Part shown: positions 53,401 to 60,580 of the stretch, piece after piece | Layout of the letters: each line of letters starts with the position of its first letter | How positions within the stretch are numbered: the first letter of the stretch is position 1 | Assembly: GCA_017883205.1 (NCBI GenBank) | Contig: JADGNZ010000025.1 | Location: 1 to 64,000 of the forward strand | DNA length: 64,000 nt | Source: Thermoanaerobaculia bacterium | Lineage (GTDB): Bacteria; Acidobacteriota; Thermoanaerobaculia; Gp7-AA8 | Direction: 5' to 3' | Position numbers and translations under genes: made by a program | Notes under the pieces: generated by a model | Seen by the model: only the letters and a program-made list of their open reading frames with translations | What the model was told of the DNA's origin: nothing | Database searches by the model: none

Positions 53401-53679
53401 TGCCACGCCAATGATCAGAACGACGGGCAAGCGCGAACGGCGCCCGACCCTCACAGCAATCTCCGTCATGATCTCGCTGAGCGAGCTCTCGACACACGTT
53501 CCGGCTTCATCCGTAACCCGTCGATATGCCGGTTCGCCGCTTTGCCCGACCGAAACGTGGAATGCGGCATGACGCGCGTCCGCTGGTCCCGAGACGACTC
53601 GGCCATGCAGCGTGCGAACGGGTCCGGCGCCAAAAGCGTCCAGCTGGAACATAGGCATGATGGTTGATGGAGCCACCAT
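50464..53679 (-). CDS. Membrane-anchored TerB_N/TerB/TerB_C protein
   Basis: 1071-aa protein, first gene of the operon. Residues about 80-123 form two adjacent membrane helices. A low-complexity linker rich in Ala, Thr and Val spans about 270-400. TerB_N begins at about 400 (ALWIPPSRGVTVHGFEIGGFVYVGQRL) and runs on for some 200 residues. TerB (about 808-925) has ADGVFTHGERDAL and AADGAVDAAEMRALEKLYRSLG, the acidic metal-binding pattern. TerB_C (about 993-1071) ends EAVNDYAFEHWGDPIWEGDDPIIIN. TerB proteins link to tellurite/phage stress responses. ATG 53679 was chosen with AGGAAAG upstream; a TTG at 53706 is an alternative. Confidence 0.85.
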   Translation of the reverse strand: MVAPSTIMPMFQLDAFGAGPVRTLHGRVVSGPADARHAAFHVSVGQSGEPAYRRVTDEAGTCVESSLSEIMTEIAVRVGRRSRLPVVLIIGVAASAIAVAASVWLSAAIAVATLISVLVVRSADKARRAIFVLYSLTEEAEALYQGVANGVAWIARSQRRSSSRGPVNVGVATAPITTNVTSPELLLGPMRAQFLPDGVLILHETGVWFVAYGQMKVEASRSRNVVYGSPSSDSPRVGQQWQYQRKDGSPDRRHKHNPLLPIVETGQLTISASGVLNESLSVSNPVAAEQFRSSLLAIGKPKTTTQPPSVRVVASVAPALHATPHVATSPEVSSAASSLTAIRAIVPNAIPAATTASNAAVPARPVKVEELARVLIRAESTLRVDKPAEPAKRPTLPDGNALWIPPSRGVTVHGFEIGGFVYVGQRLRGLDIHFVEPALIDPSLSIDRLNMAVPSDGQIGYSPSYERLTSPVRAAFLNWLASGRKDPAAPIGFVFLFFYGLERRAFEHLAGKGSDVAECVAIARELERLLSIYQHESFGSYASSLLDLLSAREPELIAPSHGDRLRPGDTLPFATRVTLGKLASAGATLPAGLALEWLRSGGRGLRTPASRCPAEFEKLFAIRYTEHFAGGMRLRANKTSLAVRHTPASSALRERSLKVEGLPDVTALTKPLSEFERIADLCCDELDSYSRWIAKNPQSAHGLAAISMLPAELMLVVDSEDVRTLTSFLSNRLGEAEYISITADDLLFYWPVANPLRLTKSEAVQLAQALEKIGYSMEPDVRFGGHPPASGGSIIIFSRVADAPAAASPEYAAALVLARLGVAIANADGVFTHGERDALHRSIADAFELHDAERRRLDAHVDWLSRENLGTTGVKKQIATLAPGQRAKVGGYVTRIAAADGAVDAAEMRALEKLYRSLGLTADDLYRSVHTVMTNDGEQTPAPKTQSRGVGLDMMRVQTKLAQTATVSSLLADVFADEDEAQATSSVGVNTPTPSGIGSLDAAQGAFLRSLIARGEWPRHDVELLASEHALLVDGALEAVNDYAFEHWGDPIWEGDDPIIINDYVAKEILA

Positions 53680-53843
53680 GGTAATTCCATCTTTCCTGTT
53701 CAACAAACGTGTGTTGGGAAGATTGGCGATTCAGTCCGTGGCAGAGCGTCCTGCTCGGCTTTGGCGGATAGATCAAACGACGGCCGACCTGACATCGTTC
53801 GAACTTGACTGCTGATGGAAGCGAAGCAGAGATTCCCGCCCCG

Positions 53844-54057
53844 CTACAATCCCCCACCCATGCCCGCCCTGATCATCGCCTTCGCCCTCGCGACGTTCCT
53901 CCTCGCGAACATCGCCGCGTATCGCGTGCTCGTGCGGGCGCATCCGCGGCGGCGGGGGATCGTCATCGGGTTGGTCGTCGTGGGGAATGCGATGTGGGGG
54001 GTCTTTCCGTGGCTGAATGCGCGGACGGATTTCTCGCGCTTCGTGCGGGCGACGCTG
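53844..54057 (+). repeat. Right direct repeat (intact gene 5' end)
   Basis: About 214 bp nearly identical to 41157-41370, in the same orientation, spanning the start of the metallophosphoesterase and its TACAAT box. The two copies bracket the 12-kb operon. Confidence 0.8.
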
Positions 54058-54990
54058 GGGCCGCCCTGGTTTGCGTGGACTTGTTTTGCGATTCTGTACT
54101 CGGCGTTCGTGCTGGTGGTGGCGGTGGTTTGGGTGGTGGTGGGGAGGCGGGGGGCGTTTGCGCGGTTTGCACGGTGGCCGTCGCGGGTCTTTCTTTGGGC
54201 GACGCTGATTGCGCTCGTGGTGGGTGTTTGGAATGCGCTCGTGCCGTTGCGGGTGGAGCGGGTGGTGGTGACCGTGGCGGGGTTGCCGGCGGAGATGGAG
54301 GGATTTCGCGTCGCGCTCATCTCGGATCTGCACACGGGGCTTTACACGCGGGCTTCGCGATTAGAGACGATCTTCACGACCGCTGCGGCCCAGAGACCGG
54401 ATGTCATTCTGATTGCCGGCGACAACGTCGATGACGATCCGGTGTTCACGACGAAGTTGCTGAACGCCACGCATGTGCTGGATTCGCGGATGCCGCTCAT
54501 CGCGGTGCTGGGCAATCATGAGATGTATGGCGATCCGTTCGATGCCATCCGGCGGTTGCGCGGCAGCAGGATTCAGCTCCTCGTCAATGAAGGGACGTCG
54601 ATAAGAAACGTCTGGATCGCGGGGATCTCCGACTTTGCTGCGCGGACTCCGCGGCTGGCGCCGGATGTCGATGCGGCGTTGCGCAGGAAACCGGCGGGGG
54701 CGTTTCCGATCCTGCTGGCGCATCAGCCGAAAGCGTTCGCCGAGGGGATCAAGCGCGGGTTGCCGCTGACGCTTTGCGGGCATTCGCATGGAGGGCAGTT
54801 TGCCTTCCGGCCGTTGCACTGGTCGCTGTCGGGAGTGTTCCTTCCCTACCACATGGGTTTGTATCGGCGCGGCGGGTCGCAGTTGTACGTGAGCACGGGG
54901 ACGGGATACTGGCTGCTGCCGTGGCGGTTCGGGATCGGGATCTCGCCGGAGATTACGGTGGTTGAGTTGCGCGGGCGCGGGAGTCGGTGA
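53860..54990 (+). CDS. Membrane metallophosphoesterase (YaeI-type)
   Basis: 376-aa protein. N-terminal four membrane helices (residues about 1-125) are followed by a calcineurin-like phosphoesterase domain: ISDLHTG (near 155), AGDNVDD, LGNHEMYGD, LLAHQP, and CGHSHGGQ. It resembles YaeI/YkuE enzymes acting on lipid-linked or membrane phosphates. TACAATCCCCCACCC precedes the ATG in both copies, so the message may be nearly leaderless. Confidence 0.9.
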   Translation: MPALIIAFALATFLLANIAAYRVLVRAHPRRRGIVIGLVVVGNAMWGVFPWLNARTDFSRFVRATLGPPWFAWTCFAILYSAFVLVVAVVWVVVGRRGAFARFARWPSRVFLWATLIALVVGVWNALVPLRVERVVVTVAGLPAEMEGFRVALISDLHTGLYTRASRLETIFTTAAAQRPDVILIAGDNVDDDPVFTTKLLNATHVLDSRMPLIAVLGNHEMYGDPFDAIRRLRGSRIQLLVNEGTSIRNVWIAGISDFAARTPRLAPDVDAALRRKPAGAFPILLAHQPKAFAEGIKRGLPLTLCGHSHGGQFAFRPLHWSLSGVFLPYHMGLYRRGGSQLYVSTGTGYWLLPWRFGIGISPEITVVELRGRGSR

Positions 54991-55179
54991 TCGGGGATCG
55001 GGAGTCGGAGAGAACAAGTCTCTGCTTCGGCGCTCGACGTTCTACGCCCGGCGCTCGTGCGGGAGTCGCTGATCGGGGGTCGGGAGTCGGAGGGAACAAA
55101 GTTTCTACTCCGGCACTCGACGCCTCACGCCCGGTGCCTCTTCGATCAGTGCCTTCGGCTGCTCAATCTAGCGTTTGTC
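54991..55179. repeat. GGGAGTCGG-type repeats, non-coding
   Basis: GATCGGGGATCGGGAGTCGG at about 54991-55008 recurs at 55072-55092, with AGCACTCGACG-type blocks between. It belongs to the G-rich family seen beside several genes. There is no gene from 54991 to 55918. Confidence 0.7.
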
Positions 55180-55557
55180 CTCTTCAAGATCTGGTTCTCA
55201 GATCTTCAATCGGTGTTCTGACTCTTCAAGGTCTGGCTTTCAGATCTTCAAAAGGCGTTTCGACTCTTCAAGATCTGGCGCTCAGATCTTCGAAAGGCAT
55301 TTTGACTCTTCAAGATCTGGCGTTCAGATCTTCAAAAGGCATTTTGGCTCTTCAAGATCTGGCGCTCAGATCTTCAAAAGGCTTTTTGGCTCTTCAAGAT
55401 CTGACGCTCAGATCTTCGCAAGGCGTTTTGGCTCTTCAAGATCTAACGCTCAGATCTTCAAAGGGCGTTTTGGCTCTTCAAGATCTGGCGCTCAGATCTT
55501 CAAAAGGCATTTTGGCTCTTCAAGATCTGGCGCCCAGATCTTCAGAGGGGCGAGAGC
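55180..55557. repeat. 42-bp tandem array of nine hairpin units
   Basis: Units start at 55180, 55222, 55264, 55306, 55348, 55390, 55432, 55474 and 55516, exactly 42 bp apart with no indel. Each has CTCTTCAAGATCTGGCGCTC and its AGATCTTC complement, giving AAGATCTG/CAGATCTT stems with 5-nt loops. Just after the array, a degenerate unit at about 55590-55620 reads AAGGTCTG/CAGACCTT, keeping base pairing. Period 42 = 2 x 21. All frames stay open, so ORFs over it are false. Confidence 0.92.
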
Positions 55558-55869
55558 CTTCTCGATATCTGGGCGGCAGCCCTCAACAAGCCAGAAAGCC
55601 TTTGGAAGGTCTGCGCGTCAGACCTTCAGACGGGCCTGCCGATCTTCACGAAGGAAAAAGGCGGTTGGCAAAGCGAAACCGACCGATACAGAAGCGCAAC
55701 GGACAGCGGCAGTAGTGAGGAAGGTTCTCGGGCCAGCCGCGAGACGGTTTCCGGGGCAGCAAGCGCCTCTTGCGAAGACGTTGATGCTTATCCGCGACCA
55801 CGAAGTAGTTCAGGAGTGGTCGTGGCGGCCGCTTCTTCGGCGCTTGGGCCTCGTCGGGTCGGGAAAACA

Positions 55870-55919
55870 CGTCGAGGCGGGACGCCTCGACGCCGCGGTC
55901 GAGACGACCGTACTCCTTT
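55870..55919. repeat. Hairpin plus CCGCGGTCGAGACGACCG element (second copy)
   Basis: CGTCGAGGCG-GGA-CGCCTCGACG hairpin followed by CCGCGGTCGAGACGACCG and TACTCCTTTT. The tail matches 22602-22628. It touches the stop codon of the EAL gene. Confidence 0.75.
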
Positions 55920-57637
55920 TAGCGCGCGGCGCTTAACAGGCGGCGCGCGGCGTCGGCCTTCAGCGACGCTTCGACCTCTTCGTCGCCGATCGACGGCTCG
56001 TCCTGGGGATGGGCGAGGTAGTAGCCCTGGAGTAAGTCGATGCCGAGGTCGCGGCACCATTCGTATTCTTCGACGGTCTCGATGCCCTCGGCCAGCGTCT
56101 TCGCGCCGATCTTGCCCGCGAGGTCGACCAGCATCTTCACGAGGTCCTGTTTGATCGGCTCGTCAGCCAGCGTCGAGACCAGACCTTTGGTGATCTTCAA
56201 GTAGTCGGGGGCGAGCGCGGCGATCGCTTCGAGTGAGGCGTAGCCGGAGCCGGCATCGTCGATGGCCACTTCGATGCCCTTCTCGCGGAACTCGTCGAGC
56301 AGTCTGCGGAAGACGGCGTAGTCTTCGATGGCAGCACGCTCGGTCAGCTCGAACACGAAGTTGCCTCGGTGCTCGGAAAAGAACGAGACCATCTCGTGGA
56401 TGCGGAACTCCGACTCCTCGAACATCTCCGCTTCGAGATTGAGCAGAAACTTCTTGCCGTCGAGCTCGAACGAGCGCAGACGCTTCAACGCCGCTTCGAG
56501 CGCTACCGTCTCCAGCGCCCAGGCCAGCTTGGCCTCGCGCGCGAAGCCGAAGAGGACGTCGGAATTGCGGAACGATGAATTCGGCAGGCCGCGCGTCAGC
56601 ACCTCGTAGCCAAAGACGGCCGACTTCTGCGCCCAGACGATCGGCTGGAAGAGCGTCGTCACTTTCTTGCGACGGATGATGTCGCGCAGCTCGCGCGTCA
56701 GTTCCTTCTTGCGCTGCTGCTCGGCGTTGCGCACGGTATCGCCGGCACTCTGCATCCCCTGATAGACCTGCCGCTCCAGGCGGATCTGCGGCCGGTAATC
56801 GATGCGGGCGGCGCCGACGAAGAATCCGATCTGTCCCTGCTGCATGTTCGGGAAGCGCTCGCGCATCGCCGCGATCAGCTTCTCGCGCACGTCGCTGGCC
56901 ATGTGGTCGAAGGCCGTCTCCTGGCGCAGATCGGTGCCGCGCGATTCGAAGAAAATGTAGAAGCTCGATCCGCCGACGAGGTTCGCGGCCACGATTGCTT
57001 TCGGAAATCGATTCCGCGCCTCGGCTGCAACTGCTTCACCAGCGCAGCGCAGGAACTCATCGAAGAAGGCCCAGCCGTACTCCGCCTCAATCGACTCGAA
57101 CTGCTCGATGTCGACGTAGACGATGCCGATCTCCCCCTGCTCGATGAGCATCTCCTTCAGTTGCGCCAGGACCATCGGCATCGTCGGCAGGCCGCTGGCC
57201 TTGTCGAAGAGCATGCTCTCGGACGCCTTGGCCAGTTCGCCGGCCGAGTACGTGTCGCGGTGCTTGCGCTGGAGGAGCGCAGCGATTCTCTTGACGACCT
57301 CGTCGCGATTGAACGGCTTGACGAGGTAATCGTCCGCCCCAAGCTGCAAGCCGGTCAGCCGGTCCTTCACATCTCCGCGGCCCGTGACGAGCACGACGGC
57401 GATGTGCGACGTTCGCTGCACAGCCTTGAGCGCCTGGCAGACTTCCCAGCCGCTGCGCTTGGGCATCATCACGTCGAGCAGCACGAGGTCAGGCAGGCGC
57501 GACTGTGCGATGGCCAGCGCTGCCTCGCCGTCGCGGGCCGTGAGGACCTCGCAATCGAGAGGGCGCACATACAACGTCAGCAGGCGCTGCACGTCCTCAT
57601 CATCATCAGCAATCAGAATTACGGGCCGCTCGGGCAT
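55919..57637 (-). CDS. REC - degenerate GGDEF - EAL signalling protein
   Basis: 572-aa protein. Receiver domain (residues about 5-120) has phospho-Asp in VLLDVMMPKRSG and LVTGRGDVKDRL. The GGDEF domain (about 150-310) is degenerate: the active motif reads GGSSF. The EAL domain (about 320-560) has YEVLTRG instead of EALxR, with NLEAEMF, FELTERAA, IDDAGSGYASL, LKITKGLV and LAEGIET, so most metal and catalytic residues are kept. It is probably a c-di-GMP phosphodiesterase or binding protein controlled by phosphorylation. Confidence 0.9.
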   Translation of the reverse strand: MPERPVILIADDDEDVQRLLTLYVRPLDCEVLTARDGEAALAIAQSRLPDLVLLDVMMPKRSGWEVCQALKAVQRTSHIAVVLVTGRGDVKDRLTGLQLGADDYLVKPFNRDEVVKRIAALLQRKHRDTYSAGELAKASESMLFDKASGLPTMPMVLAQLKEMLIEQGEIGIVYVDIEQFESIEAEYGWAFFDEFLRCAGEAVAAEARNRFPKAIVAANLVGGSSFYIFFESRGTDLRQETAFDHMASDVREKLIAAMRERFPNMQQGQIGFFVGAARIDYRPQIRLERQVYQGMQSAGDTVRNAEQQRKKELTRELRDIIRRKKVTTLFQPIVWAQKSAVFGYEVLTRGLPNSSFRNSDVLFGFAREAKLAWALETVALEAALKRLRSFELDGKKFLLNLEAEMFEESEFRIHEMVSFFSEHRGNFVFELTERAAIEDYAVFRRLLDEFREKGIEVAIDDAGSGYASLEAIAALAPDYLKITKGLVSTLADEPIKQDLVKMLVDLAGKIGAKTLAEGIETVEEYEWCRDLGIDLLQGYYLAHPQDEPSIGDEEVEASLKADAARRLLSAAR

Positions 57638-57671
57638 GGCTCGCGCATCTTATTGCGTGAACCGGGCCAGT

Positions 57672-57719
57672 GCCTGGGAGCGTGGGGAACCAGCGGGCGA
57701 GACGCCCGCGCTCCCAGGC
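57672..57719. repeat. Nested palindrome, GCCTGGGAGCG type
   Basis: GCCTGGGAGCG at 57672-57682 pairs with CGCTCCCAGGC at 57709-57719, enclosing AGCGGGCG-AGA-CGCCCGC. It sits between divergent genes (57637 and 57760). Confidence 0.8.
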
Positions 57720-57759
57720 AATGTGTTAAGTTCCCACGCCGCACTTGCTTAGGAGAACC

Positions 57760-59160
57760 ATGATCAAATTCGGGACCTCGGGATGGCGTGGCATCATCGG
57801 CGAGGATTTCACTTTCAACAACGTCCGCATCGCCAGCCAGGGCATCGCCAATTACCTGAAAAAATCAAATCTGAAAGGGAACGGCGTCGTCATCGCCTAC
57901 GACACGCGGTTCCTCTCCGAGAAGTTCGCGCTGGAGGCGGCCCGCATCCTCGCCTTCAACGGCATCCAGGCTTACCTCTGCACGCGCGACGTCCCCACGC
58001 CCACCGCTGCGTTCGAGACCGTGCGGCGCAAGGCCATGGGGGCGATCAACTTCACCGCCTCGCACAACCCACCCGAGTACAACGGACTGAAGTTCTCCAC
58101 CTCCAACGGCGCGCCCGCGCTCCCCGAGATCACGAAGCAGATCGAGGAAGAGATCCGCATCGTCGCCGAGACCGGCGAGCGGATCGACGTCTACGAAAAG
58201 GCCGAGCTCATCGAAGAGATCGATCCGAAAGACCGCTACCTCAACGAGCTCAAACAGAAAGTCGACGTCGACGTCATCCGCAAGAGCGGGCTGCGCATCG
58301 CCATCGATTCGCTTTACGGAACCTCGCGCGATTACCTCGACTACTTCCTCCTCGAGTCGGGCGTCGAGGTCAAGATCATCCACAACTATCGCGACCCCTA
58401 CTTCGGCGGCTTCTCCCCCGAGTGCAACGAGAAGAACCTCGGCGAGCTGCGCAAGGTCGTCACCGACGAGGGCTTCGACCTCGGCCTGGCCACCGACGGC
58501 GACGCCGACCGCTTCGGCATCATCGACGACCGCAACCGCTTCGTCTCGCCGAACGTGATCATTTCGCTGCTGGCGCTCTACCTCAAACGCGAGCGCAAGA
58601 TCCCCGGCGGCCTGGCACGCTCTGTGGCCACGACGCACCTCATCGACGCCATCGCGCGCAAGCTCGACGTCGAGCTGTTCGAGACACCCGTCGGCTTCAA
58701 GTACATCGGCGAGTTGATCCTCGAGGACAAGATCGCCATGGGCGGCGAAGAGAGCGCCGGCATGTCAATGTATCGCCACCTCCCGGAAAAGGATGGCATC
58801 CTGGCCTGCCTGCTCGTGGCCGAGATGGTCGCGGCCACCGGCAAGAAGCTGAATCAGCTCGTCGAAGAGATGTACGCGGAGTTCGGCTACTTCTACTCCA
58901 AGCGCATCGACATGAAGCTGACGCCGCAGCTCAAAGAATCGCTGGCCGAGAAACTGGCCAACCCGCCGAAGTCGATCGACGCCTTCACCGTCCGCGAAGT
59001 CAACAAGACCGATGGCGTGAAGCTGATCTTCGACGACAGCAACTGGCTCCTCTTCCGCCTCTCCGGAACGGAACCCGTCGCGCGCATCTACGCCGAAGCA
59101 TGCAGCCCGCGGGATCTGAAGAACGTGCTGGATGCGGGGAAGAAGTGGGCGTTGTCGTGA
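57760..59160 (+). CDS. Phosphoglucomutase/phosphomannomutase family enzyme
   Basis: 466-aa alpha-D-phosphohexomutase. KFGTSGWRG start, phosphoserine loop TASHNPPEYNG (Ser near 101), metal loop ATDGDADRFGI (near 246), sugar-binding GGEESAGMSM (near 328), and phosphate-binding RLSGTEPVARIY (near 435). It interconverts hexose 1- and 6-phosphates for cell-wall or glycan precursors. AGGAGAACC precedes the ATG. Confidence 0.94.
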   Translation: MIKFGTSGWRGIIGEDFTFNNVRIASQGIANYLKKSNLKGNGVVIAYDTRFLSEKFALEAARILAFNGIQAYLCTRDVPTPTAAFETVRRKAMGAINFTASHNPPEYNGLKFSTSNGAPALPEITKQIEEEIRIVAETGERIDVYEKAELIEEIDPKDRYLNELKQKVDVDVIRKSGLRIAIDSLYGTSRDYLDYFLLESGVEVKIIHNYRDPYFGGFSPECNEKNLGELRKVVTDEGFDLGLATDGDADRFGIIDDRNRFVSPNVIISLLALYLKRERKIPGGLARSVATTHLIDAIARKLDVELFETPVGFKYIGELILEDKIAMGGEESAGMSMYRHLPEKDGILACLLVAEMVAATGKKLNQLVEEMYAEFGYFYSKRIDMKLTPQLKESLAEKLANPPKSIDAFTVREVNKTDGVKLIFDDSNWLLFRLSGTEPVARIYAEACSPRDLKNVLDAGKKWALS

Positions 59161-59304
59161 GTGGGGTGTGGGGAGTAGGGAGTGGGGGGTGGGAGAAAGA
59201 ACCGAGCTCGAGGCCAGCTCCCTCGAACTGATTCCCCATACAAATAGGTTAACGACAATGAACTCATCTACCAACCCCCACTCCCGACACCCCACCCCCC
59301 ATCC
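59161..59304. repeat. G-rich/C-rich flank pair
   Basis: GTGGGGTGTGGGGAGTAGGG runs at about 59160-59195 and CCCCCACTCCC...ACCCCACCCCCC runs at about 59272-59300 face each other, as at 28575-28800. No gene. Confidence 0.7.
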
Positions 59305-59646
59305 ATGAAATACCCCTTTGAAAAACACTTCCTGGTCTGCATCGGCGCGCGATGCAGCGATCCGGAGCGTGGCATTGAGCGCGGGGAGTGCATTCAGGCG
59401 GAGCTCAAAGAGCACAACAAGACGATGAAGCGCAAGGCGACGGTGCGCGTCTGCACGGTCTCGTGCCTCGAGCTGTGCGATCACGGGCCGAACATGATCG
59501 TCGACGACATCGTCTACTCGCACCTCACGCGCGAAACGGCACGCGAAGTCTACGCGGGTGTCATGGGCGACGGGCCGCCGCGGGATGATCTGCAACTGAG
59601 CGAAGAGGAGTTCCGCGCCGGCGGCAGCGCGGCGTTGAAAAAATAG
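59305..59646 (+). CDS. Thioredoxin-like [2Fe-2S] ferredoxin
   Basis: 113-aa protein. Cluster-binding Cys pattern C-x5-C (CIGARC region) and CTVSCLELCDHGPN, as in the thioredoxin-fold [2Fe-2S] ferredoxins. It is a small electron carrier or sulfur/iron protein in the cytosol. Three bases separate it from the next gene, so they are probably co-transcribed. Confidence 0.85.
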   Translation: MKYPFEKHFLVCIGARCSDPERGIERGECIQAELKEHNKTMKRKATVRVCTVSCLELCDHGPNMIVDDIVYSHLTRETAREVYAGVMGDGPPRDDLQLSEEEFRAGGSAALKK

Positions 59647-59648
59647 CG

Positions 59649-60437
59649 ATGCGTCGTGCACTTGCCGCGATCGCGATGCTGCTCGCCGCATGCGCGCGGG
59701 AGCCGAAACCGAAATCGTTCGTCCTGGCCACGACGACGACGGTGCAGGGATCGGGCGTCCTGCCGATGCTCATCGTCGAATTCAAACGCGACACCGGCAT
59801 CGACATTCATCCGCTCGTCGTCAGCTCGGCGCGTGCGCTCGAGTTCGCGGCGCAGCATGAAGCCGACACCACGATCACCCACGACGCCGGTGCCGAACGA
59901 CGGTTCATCAAAGCGAACGGCGCGAAGCTCTACCGCCAGTTCATGTGGAACGACTTCGTCATCGTCGGTCCGCCCAACGACCCCGCCGACGTCGCGCATG
60001 CCCGTAGCGCCGCGGATGCCTTCCGGCGCATCCATGAAGGCCACCGAGTCTTCACCTCGCGCGATGATCAGTCGGGAACGAACACGAAAGAGCGCGCGAT
60101 CTGGCGGGCCGCGCTGGTCGTGCCCGAATTCAATCCCGGTTACATCAAGATGGGGCAACCGATGCCGGCGCTTCTTCGTTCATCGAGCGAGCTGCGCGCC
60201 TACACGCTGAGCGACCGCGCCACATTCGAGCAACTCGCCGACAACCTGCAGCTCCGCCTGCTCTTCGCCGGCGATCCCTTCCTGCGCAACACCTACGCCG
60301 TGATCCTCCCTCAACCCTCGGCGCGACCCGAAGCCGCAAACGCGGAACGGTTCGTCGATTGGCTCTTGAACGGGCGCGGGCACGCGCTGCTGGAGAAGTT
60401 CGAGATCAAGGGGAAGCGCGCGTTTCAGATGCTGTGA
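59649..60437 (+). CDS. tupA: TupA-like tungstate-binding lipoprotein
   Basis: 262-aa protein with a lipoprotein signal (LLAACA, Cys near 15). LATTTTVQGSGVLPMLIVEF is the oxyanion-binding start of TupA proteins, followed by SRDDQSGTNTKE and YTLSDRATF. It should deliver tungstate or molybdate to an ABC importer; no tupB/tupC lies in the window. It follows the ferredoxin gene by 2 bp. Confidence 0.85.
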   Translation: MRRALAAIAMLLAACAREPKPKSFVLATTTTVQGSGVLPMLIVEFKRDTGIDIHPLVVSSARALEFAAQHEADTTITHDAGAERRFIKANGAKLYRQFMWNDFVIVGPPNDPADVAHARSAADAFRRIHEGHRVFTSRDDQSGTNTKERAIWRAALVVPEFNPGYIKMGQPMPALLRSSSELRAYTLSDRATFEQLADNLQLRLLFAGDPFLRNTYAVILPQPSARPEAANAERFVDWLLNGRGHALLEKFEIKGKRAFQML

Positions 60438-60438
60438 T

Positions 60439-60577
60439 ATTGCGCTGCGCGCGTTGTCGGTTGTCGGTTGATTGCGCTTCGCGCGTTGTCAGAAGAAACG
60501 AGAGAGCGATAACGATTACGCGCCGATCGGGCAACCGACATCAATAGGATTCCGGCCGACAACGCGCGCAGCGCAAT
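60439..60577. repeat. Perfect 22-bp inverted repeat between convergent genes
   Basis: ATTGCGCTGCGCGCGTTGTC start at 60439-60460 and exact complement at 60556-60577, with a GCGCTTCGCGCGTTGTC half-copy between. It may act as a two-way transcription end for the converging tupA and protease genes. Confidence 0.88.
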
Positions 60578-60580
60578 AGA

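Noticed and set aside
55180-55557. Long open frames encoding 14-residue repeats such as LQDLALRSSKG
   Set aside because: Period 42 keeps all frames open. Two plus-strand frames are equally open, there is no proper start context, and hairpin conservation argues for a non-coding role.
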